A DNA stretch of 53,767 bases. Origin: Actinomycetales bacterium (GTDB lineage: Bacteria; Actinomycetota; Actinomycetes; Actinomycetales; Kineosporiaceae). The notes beneath the pieces are model-generated. The model was not told the origin of the DNA and ran no database searches. It saw only the letters and a program-made list of their open reading frames with translations. The first letter of the stretch is position 1, and the number at the start of each line of letters is the position of its first letter. Both the position numbers and the translations under genes were made by a program. Below are positions 33,732-42,538 of the stretch, piece after piece. The DNA lies in assembly GCA_012719445.1 (NCBI GenBank), contig JAAYAH010000010.1:1-53767 (forward strand). Reading direction: 5' to 3'.

Positions 33732-35293
33732 CGTCGCTGCCACCACCGTCGACGCTCGGGAAGGATGGTCTGTGGACCGTCGGCGACGCCGAGGCCCTGC
33801 TGCTGCTCGGCCGGGTCGGGGCCGACGCCGGGGAGCAGCCGCCCCGTGAGGGGGACGCCGTGGTCGTCGGGGGCCTCGTCCTGGCGGGAGGGCGTTCCCA
33901 CGAACGGGTCACCGGTCCCACCGGGCACCGGTCCCGACAGCCGCAGGACCTCCGGCCAGGAGCTGCCGGGCGGCAGCGGGTCGAGCTCGGTGCCGCCGGA
34001 GGAGCCCGCCGAGGACCGACCGGGGTCGAAGCCCTGGTTGGCGAGGGACGCGATCTCCTCGATGGACTCGATGATCCTGGTCGGGGGGAGGCCGCCGAAC
34101 CCGGCGGGCGCCGCGACCGGGCTCCCGCCCCGCGACTCCCCCGGGGCGACCTCGTCCGCGCCGGCGGGTTGCCCATCGCCGGTGGAGTCCGGGGCGACGG
34201 CCGGGGGACCGCCGGGGGCCGGCAGCCCCCTGGAGCACCGCGGCCTGGGGTCGGCCAGCACCGCCTGCGCGATCCACTCGGGAGTCACGGTCCTGGGGAC
34301 TCTCGGGTGAGGCTCGTACCGTGCCCGCTCGACGACGCCCTGCACGTCCGGCGACACCGGGTCGGCCTCGGCGACGGCCGGAGCCGGGTCCGCCTCCGCG
34401 ATGACCGGAGCCGGGTCGGACACTGCGGCCACCGGAGCCGGCTCCGGCTCGGCGACCACCCGCACCGGATCGACCGCCGTCGCGACGGCGGCGGAGCGGC
34501 TGAGGGCCCGCTTGCGCCGCTCGGCCAGCCTGCGCCGCTGCTGTCTCGTGTTCGGCCGCGACGGTGTCCCGGGGGCCGGGGCGAGGACGAGCGATGCGGG
34601 TTCCGGGGAAACGGTCGTGCCCGCGTCCGCCTCCGCATCGCCGACGGGCTCCGCCGCGGCCGCGCCCCGCCCCGGGCTCCGGCGGGGTGCCCGCCGTCCC
34701 CTGTTCGGCGGGGACACCAGGGCGCGGGTCGCCGTCGCGGCGGTCACCCGCCGGCCGGGCCCGGTGTACCGGTGACCGAGGTTCTCGCCGGCGATCTTCT
34801 CCTGGAGCTTGAGGATGCCCTGGAGCAGCGCCTCCGGACGGGGCGGGCAGCCGGGGACGTAGACGTCGACGGGGAGGATCTGGTCGACGCCCTTCGTGAC
34901 GCAGTAGGAGTCCCAGTAGGGGCCGCCGGAGTTGGCGCAGGACCCGAAGGAGATCACGTACTTCGGCTCGGGCATCTGCTCCCACAGCCGGCGCACCGCG
35001 GGAGCCATCTTGTCGGTGACCGTGCCCGAGATGATCATGAGGTCGGCCTGGCGCGGCCCGTGGGCGAACGGGATGACGCCGAACCGGATGAAGTCGTGCC
35101 GGGCCATGCTGGCGGAGATGAACTCGATGGCGCAGCAGGCCAGACCGAAGTTGAAGACCCAGAGGCTGTAACGCCTGCCCCAGTTGAGGACGACCCGCAG
35201 CGGTCGCGGGGCGAGGGCGGTGACCCCGCCGACCGTCGGCGTCGGCAGCCGGACCGGTGCCGGTGCGGGGTGCTCGGGCTGTCGGCCGGTCAT
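33728..35293 (-). CDS. nuoB: NADH-quinone oxidoreductase subunit B, second copy, with a ~340-residue C-terminal extension
   Basis: 521 residues, against about 160-230 for ordinary NuoB. Residues about 25-185 are a complete Nuo[11 protein letters not shown] (Cys53, 54), [14 protein letters not shown] (Cys119) and [12 protein letters not shown] (Cys149), the four ligands of the N2 cluster. The rest (about 185-521) is low-complexity, with a basic patch ([20 protein letters not shown]), repeated ADPAP and EADP blocks, and [20 protein letters not shown] near the end. I see no known domain there. The ATG at 35293 has GAGGGACGG upstream. Its stop overlaps nuoC2. Confidence 0.92.
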   Translation of the reverse strand: MTGRQPEHPAPAPVRLPTPTVGGVTALAPRPLRVVLNWGRRYSLWVFNFGLACCAIEFISASMARHDFIRFGVIPFAHGPRQADLMIISGTVTDKMAPAVRRLWEQMPEPKYVISFGSCANSGGPYWDSYCVTKGVDQILPVDVYVPGCPPRPEALLQGILKLQEKIAGENLGHRYTGPGRRVTAATATRALVSPPNRGRRAPRRSPGRGAAAAEPVGDAEADAGTTVSPEPASLVLAPAPGTPSRPNTRQQRRRLAERRKRALSRSAAVATAVDPVRVVAEPEPAPVAAVSDPAPVIAEADPAPAVAEADPVSPDVQGVVERARYEPHPRVPRTVTPEWIAQAVLADPRPRCSRGLPAPGGPPAVAPDSTGDGQPAGADEVAPGESRGGSPVAAPAGFGGLPPTRIIESIEEIASLANQGFDPGRSSAGSSGGTELDPLPPGSSWPEVLRLSGPVPGGTGDPFVGTPSRQDEAPDDHGVPLTGRLLPGVGPDPAEQQQGLGVADGPQTILPERRRWWQRR

Positions 35294-35381
35294 CCGTCCC
35301 TCGTGTCCTCCGTCGTCGGGGCCGTCACCGTGAGGCCCGTGGGATCCGCCGCCGTCGTGCCCGGTGTCGGGCGAGCGCCGG

Positions 35382-35741
35382 TCACGTCCATCGCAGCGCC
35401 AGCCGGCGCCAGGCGTGCAGCAGGCCGAGCGCCAGGACCCCGAGGAAGACACCCATCTCCGCCAGGGTCGCCCAGCCGAAGGCCTCGACGACGGTCGCCC
35501 ACGGGAACAGGTAGACGGCGTCGACGGCGAACACGACGTAGAGGAAGGTGTACAGGTAGTACCGCACCTGGGTCTGCGCCCACCCGTGCCCGACCGGGTC
35601 GACCCCGCTCTCGTAGGTGGTGAGCTTCTCCCGCGTGATCGCCTGCGGCCGTAGCAGACGGTTGGCCAGCATGGCGACCGCGAAGAACAGGACCCCGCCG
35701 GCCACGGTCGCGGCCACCACGACGTACGGATGCGGTGTCAC
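35382..35741 (-). CDS. nuoA: NADH-quinone oxidoreductase subunit A, second copy
   Basis: 119 residues with three helices and the conserved loop [20 protein letters not shown] then [23 protein letters not shown]. The ESG motif and the acid in [11 protein letters not shown] are intact. First gene of nuo2; it stands 88 bases before nuoB2. The region upstream, shared with the divergent SGNH gene, must hold its promoter, but no clear boxes were found. Confidence 0.93.
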   Translation of the reverse strand: MTPHPYVVVAATVAGGVLFFAVAMLANRLLRPQAITREKLTTYESGVDPVGHGWAQTQVRYYLYTFLYVVFAVDAVYLFPWATVVEAFGWATLAEMGVFLGVLALGLLHAWRRLALRWT

Positions 35742-35930
35742 CCGGCCGACTCTAGCCGCCCGGGTACCACCTGCCAGTCACCGGCTGTCGCTCGTCGCCG
35801 CCGGGGATCACGAACCGTGGCGGTCACCTGACGGATCGCACCGGTTTATTGCGATTCGACCGCACGAGGGCCAGGATCGACAGCCACCAGGACCGTGACC
35901 GCACGGCCCGCTCACCCACCTCAGGACCGC

Positions 35931-37205
35931 ATGATGCGTAGATTCCCGCTGCGACGCCCGGCGCCCGTCGCGGCTGTCGTCGTCTCCACCCTCCTGCTCA
36001 CGGCCGGCGCCGTCACCGTCGCCGCATCCTCCGGTGCGGCGACCTCCCCCGACCTCGCACCACCCGTCGGGTCCGGCCGGTCGTGGACCGGGGCCTGGGC
36101 CTCCAGCCCGCAGCGCCTCACCGGCACGACCTTCACGGACAAGACCCTCCGGCTCATCGTCCATCCCACGACCGGCGGCTCCGCGCTGCGGATCCGGCTG
36201 GCGAACACCTTCGGCAGCGAGCAGGTGACCTTCGACCGGGTCGGCATCGCACTCGCCGCGTCGCCCTCGGCCGCCGGCCTGGTACCGGGCAGCAGGCGTG
36301 CGGTGACCTTCCGCGGCAGGGCCTCGGTGACCGTCAGGGCAGGGGCCAAGGTGGTCAGCGATCCCGTCCCGCTCGGGGTCCGCCACGGGCAGGACCTCGC
36401 CGTCGACCTCTACCTGCGGAACAGCGACGGCGAGGCGGTCACCGGCCACGAGAGCGCCAACCAGGGCTCCTTCGTCGCCGACGGCAGGCACGTCGGCGAG
36501 GTGAGCGGCGAGGCGTTCACCGGGTCCCTGACCTCCTGGTACTGGCTGGACGGCGTGGACGTCGTCCCGCCGCGCGGGATGCGCGGCAGCATCGTCGCCC
36601 TCGGCGACTCGATCACGGACGGCGCGTACTCGGCGTGGAACGGCAACAGGCGCTGGACCGACGACCTCGCGGCCCGGATCCAGCGCCTGCCGGTCCGGCA
36701 CCGGCACGGCGTGCTCAACCAGGGCATCGGCGGCAACCGGATCCTCGCCGACCGCACCGACTGCTGCGGCTCCGGCACCAGCGTCTCGGCGCTGAAGAGG
36801 CTGGACACCGACGTCCTCGCCCAGACCGACGTCAAGTACCTGATCATCGCCGACGGGATCAACGACATCGGCTACAACGCGACCGCCGAGGACCTCATCG
36901 CCGGGATGCGGGAGATCGTGCTGCGGGCGAAGGCGGCGGGCCTCACCGTCATCGGCGGAACCATCACCCCGTACGGCTGCGACGCCGGCTGCTTCGGCGC
37001 GGAGCAGGAGGCCACCCGGCAGACGGTCAACACCTGGGTGCGGACGACGACGCTCCTGGACGGCGTCGCCGACTTCGACCTCGCCGTCCGCGACCCCCAG
37101 CACCCGGACCGGCTGCTGCCCGCGTACGACTCCGACCACCTGCACCTCAACGACGCCGGGTACGAGGCCATGGCCGCGGCCGTCGACCTCCGACTGCTCC
37201 GGTGA
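35931..37205 (+). CDS. Secreted SGNH/GDSL hydrolase
   Basis: About 424 residues. An Arg-rich start, a hydrophobic segment (VAAVVVSTLLLTAGAVTVAA) and a signal-cleavage-like AAT. The N-terminal domain has SWTGAWASSPQ and LRIRLANTFG. The SGNH blocks are IVALGDSITDGAYS (Ser), GIGGNRIL, IIADGINDIGYN and SDHLHLNDAGYEAM (Asp/His). Two Cys pairs (DCCGSG and GCDAGC) are likely disulfides. Probably a secreted lipase or acetyl esterase. It is divergent from nuoA2 and forms a tandem pair with the next gene. Confidence 0.88.
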   Translation: MMRRFPLRRPAPVAAVVVSTLLLTAGAVTVAASSGAATSPDLAPPVGSGRSWTGAWASSPQRLTGTTFTDKTLRLIVHPTTGGSALRIRLANTFGSEQVTFDRVGIALAASPSAAGLVPGSRRAVTFRGRASVTVRAGAKVVSDPVPLGVRHGQDLAVDLYLRNSDGEAVTGHESANQGSFVADGRHVGEVSGEAFTGSLTSWYWLDGVDVVPPRGMRGSIVALGDSITDGAYSAWNGNRRWTDDLAARIQRLPVRHRHGVLNQGIGGNRILADRTDCCGSGTSVSALKRLDTDVLAQTDVKYLIIADGINDIGYNATAEDLIAGMREIVLRAKAAGLTVIGGTITPYGCDAGCFGAEQEATRQTVNTWVRTTTLLDGVADFDLAVRDPQHPDRLLPAYDSDHLHLNDAGYEAMAAAVDLRLLR

Positions 37206-37236
37206 GCCCCACCCCCGTCCCCGGTTCGTGAACGTC

Positions 37237-37266
37237 GTCCCGGCCGGGCTCCGGCACGGCCGGGAC
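37237..37266 (+). terminator. Terminator after the first SGNH gene
   Basis: A perfect 10-bp stem, GTCCCGGCCG with CGGCCGGGAC, around a 10-base loop, 31 bases past the stop. It separates the two paralogous esterase genes, so the second should have its own promoter. Confidence 0.65.
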
Positions 37267-37395
37267 ATCCGGGGAAACGGGCTGCCCCGTTGCTACGATG
37301 CGAGTGCACGACGCGTGGGGCCCCAGCACCGACAGCGGTCCGGCACACCTCGCGAAGGCACGTGACATCCGTAGGCCAGACATCGCAGGTTCGCC

Positions 37396-38931
37396 GTGCT
37401 CCTCGCCACCCCGATCCACTCCCGGCTGCGCCGGCTCCGCCGCGCCGTCTCCTGGGCGCTCGCCCGGCTGAGGCCGGGGCCCTCCACCGTTGCCGCCGCC
37501 CTGGGCTGTCTGCTGGTCGGGCTCGTCTGCGGGACGACCGCCGCGGGCGGACCCCGGCGGACGGGAGGCGAGGTCGCACCGGACTGGACCGGGGCCTGGT
37601 CGGTCAGCTCCCAGCGCCTCTCCACCGGCTGGAACCCGCCCACCGGCCGTGGCCGGTCCCCGAGGACGGTCCCAGCGCCGTCCCCGGTGCCGTCCCCGGT
37701 GCCGTCCTCGGTGCCCTCGCCGGGACCGTCGTCGGTACCGTCCCCGGTGCCCTCGCCGGGACCGTCGTCGCGGCCGTCGCCGGGGACGACCGGCCCGACC
37801 GGCCGTCCCGCCACGAGACCCGCCGCGCCGGAGCCGTTCCCGGTGGACGCGACCCTGCGCATGCTCGTCCGGCCGACCCTCGGCGGCTCCGCGGTGCGGA
37901 TCCGGCTGGCGAACACCTTCGGCGAGGGACCGGTGACGTTCGCCGCGGTCGGGGTCGCGGTCGCGGCGGGCACCGGCCCTGCCCTGGAACCGGAGACCTC
38001 CCGCGCGGTGACCTTCGGCGGATCGCAGACCGTGACCGTCCCCGCGGGCGGTCGGGTGCTCAGCGACCCGGTGGCGCTCGCGCTCCGGTACGGGCAGGAC
38101 CTCGTCGTCGATCTCGGGGTCAGCCGGCACCAGGTGACCGTCACCGGCCACGCCTCCGCGGGCTTCCCCTGCCTCGCGGCCCAGGGGAACCAGGTCGGCG
38201 AGGGGACCGGGGCCCCCTTCACCACCCGGCTCAGTTCCTGGCTCTGGCTCGAGGCGGTGGACGTCGTCCGGGATCCGGGGGTCGGCGACGCGGTGGTGGT
38301 CCTCGGGGACTCACTGGCCGACGGCAGGCGCAGCGGCCCCGCCTTCGACCGGCGCTGGACCGACCTGCTGGCGGCCCGGCTGAACCGGCTCCCGGCGGAG
38401 CAGCGGCACGCCGTGCTCAACCAGGGCGTCGCCGGGAACCGGGTGCTGCGGGCCGCGACGTGCTGCGGTGCGAATGACGCGGCACTGACCCGTCTCGGTC
38501 GGGACGCGCTCACCCAGGCCGGGACCGGCACGGTGATCATCGCTGTCGGGGTCAACGACGTCCGTGACGGCGCGTCCGCCGGGAGCGTCATCGCCGGGCT
38601 GAGCCAGCTCGCCGCCCAGGCCAGGGCCGCAGGGTTGCGGACCGTGGGGGTCACCCTCACCCCGTTCGGCTGCGACCTCGGCTGCCCCGGTGCCGAGGTG
38701 GAGAGCGTCAGAGCCGAGGTGAACGCCTGGATCCGGTCGGGCGAGGCCTACGACGGGGTGATCGACGCCGACCGCATCCTCCGGGACCCCGAGCGGCCCG
38801 ACCGGCTGCTGTCCGCCTACGACTGCGGGGACCACCTCCACCTCAACGACGCCGGGAACGCGGCCATGGCGGCGGGCGTCGACCTCGCCGTCCTCGACGG
38901 CACCGCCGGGGGCGACCGCGCCGTCCGGTAG
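37396..38931 (+). CDS. Secreted SGNH/GDSL hydrolase with Pro/Ser linker
   Basis: 511 residues, a paralogue of the preceding gene: VAPDWTGAWSVSSQRL, VRIRLANTFGEGPVTF, VVVLGDSLADGRRSG (Ser), GVAGNRVL, IIAVGVNDVRDG and GDHLHLNDAGNAAM. It differs by a Pro/Ser/Val linker of about 55 residues inserted after STGWNPPTG, and by the nucleophile block SLADG instead of SITDG. An Arg-rich N-terminus plus VAAALGCLLVGLVCGTTAA forms a signal or anchor. GTG start. Confidence 0.85.
   Translation: MLLATPIHSRLRRLRRAVSWALARLRPGPSTVAAALGCLLVGLVCGTTAAGGPRRTGGEVAPDWTGAWSVSSQRLSTGWNPPTGRGRSPRTVPAPSPVPSPVPSSVPSPGPSSVPSPVPSPGPSSRPSPGTTGPTGRPATRPAAPEPFPVDATLRMLVRPTLGGSAVRIRLANTFGEGPVTFAAVGVAVAAGTGPALEPETSRAVTFGGSQTVTVPAGGRVLSDPVALALRYGQDLVVDLGVSRHQVTVTGHASAGFPCLAAQGNQVGEGTGAPFTTRLSSWLWLEAVDVVRDPGVGDAVVVLGDSLADGRRSGPAFDRRWTDLLAARLNRLPAEQRHAVLNQGVAGNRVLRAATCCGANDAALTRLGRDALTQAGTGTVIIAVGVNDVRDGASAGSVIAGLSQLAAQARAAGLRTVGVTLTPFGCDLGCPGAEVESVRAEVNAWIRSGEAYDGVIDADRILRDPERPDRLLSAYDCGDHLHLNDAGNAAMAAGVDLAVLDGTAGGDRAVR
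37675..37791. repeat. Pro-Ser linker repeat
   Basis: Tandem CCGTCCCCGGTG-type 12-mers within a 36-base higher-order period; GTGCCCTCGCCGGGACCGTC is exactly repeated at 37711 and 37747. It codes for VPSPVPSSVPSPGPSS-type linker sequence. Confidence 0.75.
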
Positions 38932-39333
38932 GCAGGCGAACCCCGGGGCCGTCCGGCAGGCACGCCCCTCGGCCGTGACGATCACCAGAGCGTTACGCTG
39001 CGGAGTTGGGGATTTACGCTACGTGAGTAGCCTGCATCCTCAGGTGGTGACCTTGCTGACACCGGCCGCACACTGATCGCAACCAGGGGTTCCACCAGGA
39101 CCTTTCGGCCCTGGCACGCCGTTACCGCATCGAGACAATCATCGGGAACATGTCCGTGGCCCGCTCGGGTTGGCCTCCCGGAGACTTCTACGATGTCGTG
39201 GACTCCATGACGGAGGTGGGCCGCAGAAGCAGCCCGGCACGGTGTGCGGCCCGACGACGCGTCCTCACCTTCAGCCGAGCACCGTCTCGCCGCCCCGACG
39301 GGGCGGCATGAGTGACAGGACTTGCGGGGACGC
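38932..39333. other. Gap of about 400 bases upstream of korA
   Basis: No supported gene on either strand. Its left part contains the candidate korA control region (listed separately); the rest, including 39060-39330, shows nothing I can interpret. Confidence 0.5.
38993..39033 (+). promoter_or_regulatory. Candidate korA control region with paired TTACGCT sites
   Basis: TTACGCT occurs at 38993-38999 and 39014-39020, 21 bases (two helical turns) apart, each followed by RCG. TTGGGG (39006-39011) and TAGCCT (39028-39033), 16 bases apart, resemble a promoter overlapping the second site. The leader would be about 290 bases, which is long. Confidence 0.35.
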
Positions 39334-41199
39334 ATGAGCAGCAAGACCGTCGAACGGGTCGATCACGTCGTCATCCGCTTCGCCGGTGACTCCGGCGACG
39401 GCATGCAGTTGACCGGTGACCGGTTCACCGCCCAATCCGCGGCACAGGGGAACGACCTCGCCACCCTGCCCAACTACCCGGCGGAGATCCGCGCGCCCCA
39501 GGGCACCATCGCGGGGGTCTCCAGCTTCCAGGTGCAGTTCGCCGATCACGACGTGAACACCCCGGGCGACGCCCCGGACGTCCTCGTCGCGATGAACCCG
39601 GCCGCGCTCGCGGCGAGCGTCTCCGACCTCCCCCGCGGCGCGATCGTGATCGCCGACTCCGACGAGTTCACCCCGCGGAACCTCACCAAGGCCGGCTACA
39701 CCGGCGACCCGCTCGACGACGGCAGCCTGGACTCCTACCAGGTCTACGCCTTCCCGATGACGTCGCTGACGGTCGAGGCGCTGTCCTCCTTCGCGCTCAC
39801 GAAGAAGGAGGCCGTCCGGGCCAAGAACATGTTCGCCCTCGGGGTCGTCTCGTGGCTGTACTCCACCCCCACCGAGCCGACGGAGAGCTTCATCCGGACG
39901 AAGTTCGGCCGCAAGCCCGAGATCATGAATGCGAACCTGGCCGCGCTCGAGGCCGGCTGGTCCTACGGCGAGACGGCGGAGATCTTCGCGGTCAGCTACG
40001 AGGTGGCCCCCGCCGCGACCCCCGCAGGCACCTACCGGAACATCACCGGCAATATGGCCACCGCCTACGGACTCCTCGCCGGGGCGCACCGGACCGGGCT
40101 TCCGCTGGTGCTCGGCTCCTACCCGATCACGCCGGCGTCGGACATCCTGCACCACCTCAGCGAGCTCAAGCGGTTCGGCGTGAAGACCCTCCAGGTCGAG
40201 GACGAGATCGCCGGGATCACCACGGCGATCGGGGCCTCCTACGGCGGGGCGATGGGGGTCACCACCACCTCCGGGCCGGGGCTGGCGCTGAAGACCGAGG
40301 CGATGGGCCTCGCGGTGATGCTCGAACTGCCGTTGGTGATCGTCAACGTGCAGCGCGGCGGCCCCAGCACCGGGCTGCCGACCAAGACCGAGCAGGCCGA
40401 CCTGCTGCAGGCGCTCTACGGCCGCAACGGTGAGGCCCCGATCCCGGTCCTCGCCGCCCGCTCCCCCAACGACTGCTTCGACGCCGCCGTCGAGGCGATC
40501 CGGATCGCGACGACCTACCGGACGCCGGTCCTGCTGCTCACCGACGGCTACCTCGCCAACGGCTCGGAGCCGTGGCGGATCCCGGACCTGGACTCGCTGC
40601 CGGACATGCCGGTCGAGTTCGCCTCCGGTCCCAACGCGGTGGACGCGGACGGCAAACCGGTCTTCCGGCCCTACCTCCGCGACCCGGAGACCCTGGCCCG
40701 CCCGTGGGCGATCCCCGGGGTGCCGGGTCTCGCGCACCGGATCGGCGGGCTGGAGAAGGCCGACGTCACCGGGATGGTCTCCTACGACCCGGACAACCAC
40801 GACCGGATGATCCGGCTGCGCCAGGCCAAGGTCGAGCGCATCCCGGTCCCGGACCTGGAGGTCGACGACCCGACGGGCACCGCGGAGACGCTCGTCATCG
40901 GCTGGGGCTCGACCTACGGGCCGATCAGCACCGGAGCCCAGGAGGCCCGCAGGGACGGGGTCGAGGTCGCGCACGCCCACCTGCGGCACCTCAACCCGCT
41001 CCCAGCCAACGCCGGTGACGTGCTGCGCCGCTACCGCCGCGTGCTCGTCCCCGAGATGAACCTCGGCCAGCTCACCGTGCTGCTGCGGTCCCGGTACCTC
41101 GTGGACGCCGTCGGCTTCAACCGGGTGCGCGGGCTGCCGTTCACCTCCACCGAGATCGCCGAGGCCATCACGAAGTTCGCCCAGGAGGGCACGCTGTGA
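39334..41199 (+). CDS. korA: 2-oxoacid (2-oxoglutarate):ferredoxin oxidoreductase, alpha (gamma-alpha fused) subunit
   Basis: 621 residues. The N-terminal gamma domain starts VIRFAGDSGDGMQLTGDRFT and the alpha domain contains GSYPITPASDILHHLSELKR, VEDEIAGITTAIGASYGGAM, TTTSGPGLALKTEAMG and NVQRGGPSTGLPTKTEQADL. This is the KorA type that oxidises 2-oxoglutarate to succinyl-CoA with reduction of ferredoxin, an alternative to the dehydrogenase complex. The ATG at 39334 gives the usual length. It overlaps korB by four bases. Confidence 0.95.
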   Translation: MSSKTVERVDHVVIRFAGDSGDGMQLTGDRFTAQSAAQGNDLATLPNYPAEIRAPQGTIAGVSSFQVQFADHDVNTPGDAPDVLVAMNPAALAASVSDLPRGAIVIADSDEFTPRNLTKAGYTGDPLDDGSLDSYQVYAFPMTSLTVEALSSFALTKKEAVRAKNMFALGVVSWLYSTPTEPTESFIRTKFGRKPEIMNANLAALEAGWSYGETAEIFAVSYEVAPAATPAGTYRNITGNMATAYGLLAGAHRTGLPLVLGSYPITPASDILHHLSELKRFGVKTLQVEDEIAGITTAIGASYGGAMGVTTTSGPGLALKTEAMGLAVMLELPLVIVNVQRGGPSTGLPTKTEQADLLQALYGRNGEAPIPVLAARSPNDCFDAAVEAIRIATTYRTPVLLLTDGYLANGSEPWRIPDLDSLPDMPVEFASGPNAVDADGKPVFRPYLRDPETLARPWAIPGVPGLAHRIGGLEKADVTGMVSYDPDNHDRMIRLRQAKVERIPVPDLEVDDPTGTAETLVIGWGSTYGPISTGAQEARRDGVEVAHAHLRHLNPLPANAGDVLRRYRRVLVPEMNLGQLTVLLRSRYLVDAVGFNRVRGLPFTSTEIAEAITKFAQEGTL

Positions 41200-42293
41200 G
41201 CACCACGAACCTCCACCTCGACCCCACCGGCCGGCGCCCGGGGCTGTTCGGCGTCCCCACCCTCCCCGAGGGCTCGCCGAAGCTGACGAAGAAGGACTTC
41301 ACCTCGACCGCCGAGGTGCGCTGGTGCCCCGGCTGCGGGGACTACGCCATCCTCGCGGCGTTCCAGTCCTTCCTCCCCGAACTGGGCGTCCCCCGGGACA
41401 ACATCGTGTGCGTCTCCGGCATCGGCTGCTCGTCGCGGCTGCCGTACTACCTCGACACCTACGGGATGCACTCCATCCACGGCCGGGCGACGGCCATCGC
41501 GACCGGGCTGGCCACCACCCGGCCGGACCTGTCGGTCTGGGTGGTCACCGGGGACGGTGACGCGCTCTCCATCGGCGGGAACCACCTCATCCACGCGATC
41601 CGGCGCAACGTCAACATGACCATCCTGCTGTTCAACAACCGGATCTACGGGTTGACCAAGGGCCAGTACTCGCCGACCTCGGAGCAGGGGAAGATCACCA
41701 AGTCCTCGCCGATGGGGACGGTCGACCTGCCGTTCAACCCGGTCTCGCTGGCGCTCGGCGCCGAGGCGACGTTCGTGGCCAGGACGGTGGACTCCGACCG
41801 GGCGCTGCTGACGTCGATCCTGCGCCAGGCGGCGGCCCACCGCGGGACCGCCCTGATCGAGATCTACCAGAACTGCCCGATCTTCAACAACGGCGCGTAC
41901 GAGCTGCTCAAGGACCGGGACGAGTCGGCGGCCCGGCTGCTCCGGCTGGAGCACGGCAAGCCGGTGCGCTCGGGCAGCAGGGGCGTCGTCCGGGACGGGG
42001 ACGGCGGCCTCCGGATCGTCGACCTCGACGAGCTGGGGCCGGACGCCGAGTCGCGACTCGTCGTCCACGACGCGCACGCCGCCGACCCGTCCCTGGCCTT
42101 CGCGCTGTCCCGGCTGGAGAGCCCGGAGATGGCCGGCGTCCCGGTCGGGGTGTTCCGCTCGGTGTCCCGGCCGGCCTACGACGATCTGGTCCGGGACCAG
42201 ATCGCGGTCGCGGTCGACGCGGCGGGCGGGCCGGCGACGCGGGACGACCTCGCCGCGCTGCTCGCGGGCAACGACACCTGGACGGTCGGCTGA
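41196..42293 (+). CDS. korB: 2-oxoacid (2-oxoglutarate):ferredoxin oxidoreductase, beta subunit
   Basis: 365 residues. The iron-sulfur CPGCGDY motif begins at about residue 44, with another Cys in SGIGCSSR and one in IYQNCPIFNNG. The thiamine diphosphate site is VVTGDGDALSIGGNHLIH to NNRIYGLTKGQYSPTS. It forms the catalytic unit with KorA. Starts at a GTG overlapping the korA stop (GTGA). The product, reduced ferredoxin, needs an acceptor; the neighbouring complex I variant is a possible one. Confidence 0.95.
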   Translation: MSTTNLHLDPTGRRPGLFGVPTLPEGSPKLTKKDFTSTAEVRWCPGCGDYAILAAFQSFLPELGVPRDNIVCVSGIGCSSRLPYYLDTYGMHSIHGRATAIATGLATTRPDLSVWVVTGDGDALSIGGNHLIHAIRRNVNMTILLFNNRIYGLTKGQYSPTSEQGKITKSSPMGTVDLPFNPVSLALGAEATFVARTVDSDRALLTSILRQAAAHRGTALIEIYQNCPIFNNGAYELLKDRDESAARLLRLEHGKPVRSGSRGVVRDGDGGLRIVDLDELGPDAESRLVVHDAHAADPSLAFALSRLESPEMAGVPVGVFRSVSRPAYDDLVRDQIAVAVDAAGGPATRDDLAALLAGNDTWTVG

Positions 42294-42306
42294 CCACCGG
42301 AACCCC

Positions 42307-42355
42307 GTGATCGTGGAGGGGCGGCCCGCATCGCGGGCCGCCCCTCCACGATCAC
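42307..42355 (+). terminator. Terminator after korB, perfect 23-bp stem
   Basis: Left arm 42307-42329 and right arm 42333-42355 pair perfectly around an ATC loop, 13 bases past the korB stop. The core is GGAGGGGCGGCCCGC. One of the strongest hairpins in the window. Confidence 0.9.
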
Positions 42356-42538
42356 CTCGCCGGGCTACACCGGGGACCCGCTCCTGACGTCGGCTTTTTC
42401 GGTCATAACGGTCACGGGTTCCCCTGGGGAACTCCTTGACGCACCGGTATCAACCGGGATGAGGTGGACACACTCCCGGTGATCCTCGCCACCACGGGGC
42501 GATCGTGGTCACCGGTCCGCCGACCACCGGAGGTCGTC

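Noticed and set aside
38982-39344. 120-codon minus-strand frame upstream of korA
   Set aside because: No family resemblance, poor ribosome site and unconvincing composition; treated as a non-coding gap.
39271-40989. 572-codon minus-strand frame opposite korA
   Set aside because: A shadow of korA; Val/Gly/Arg-rich with no motif.
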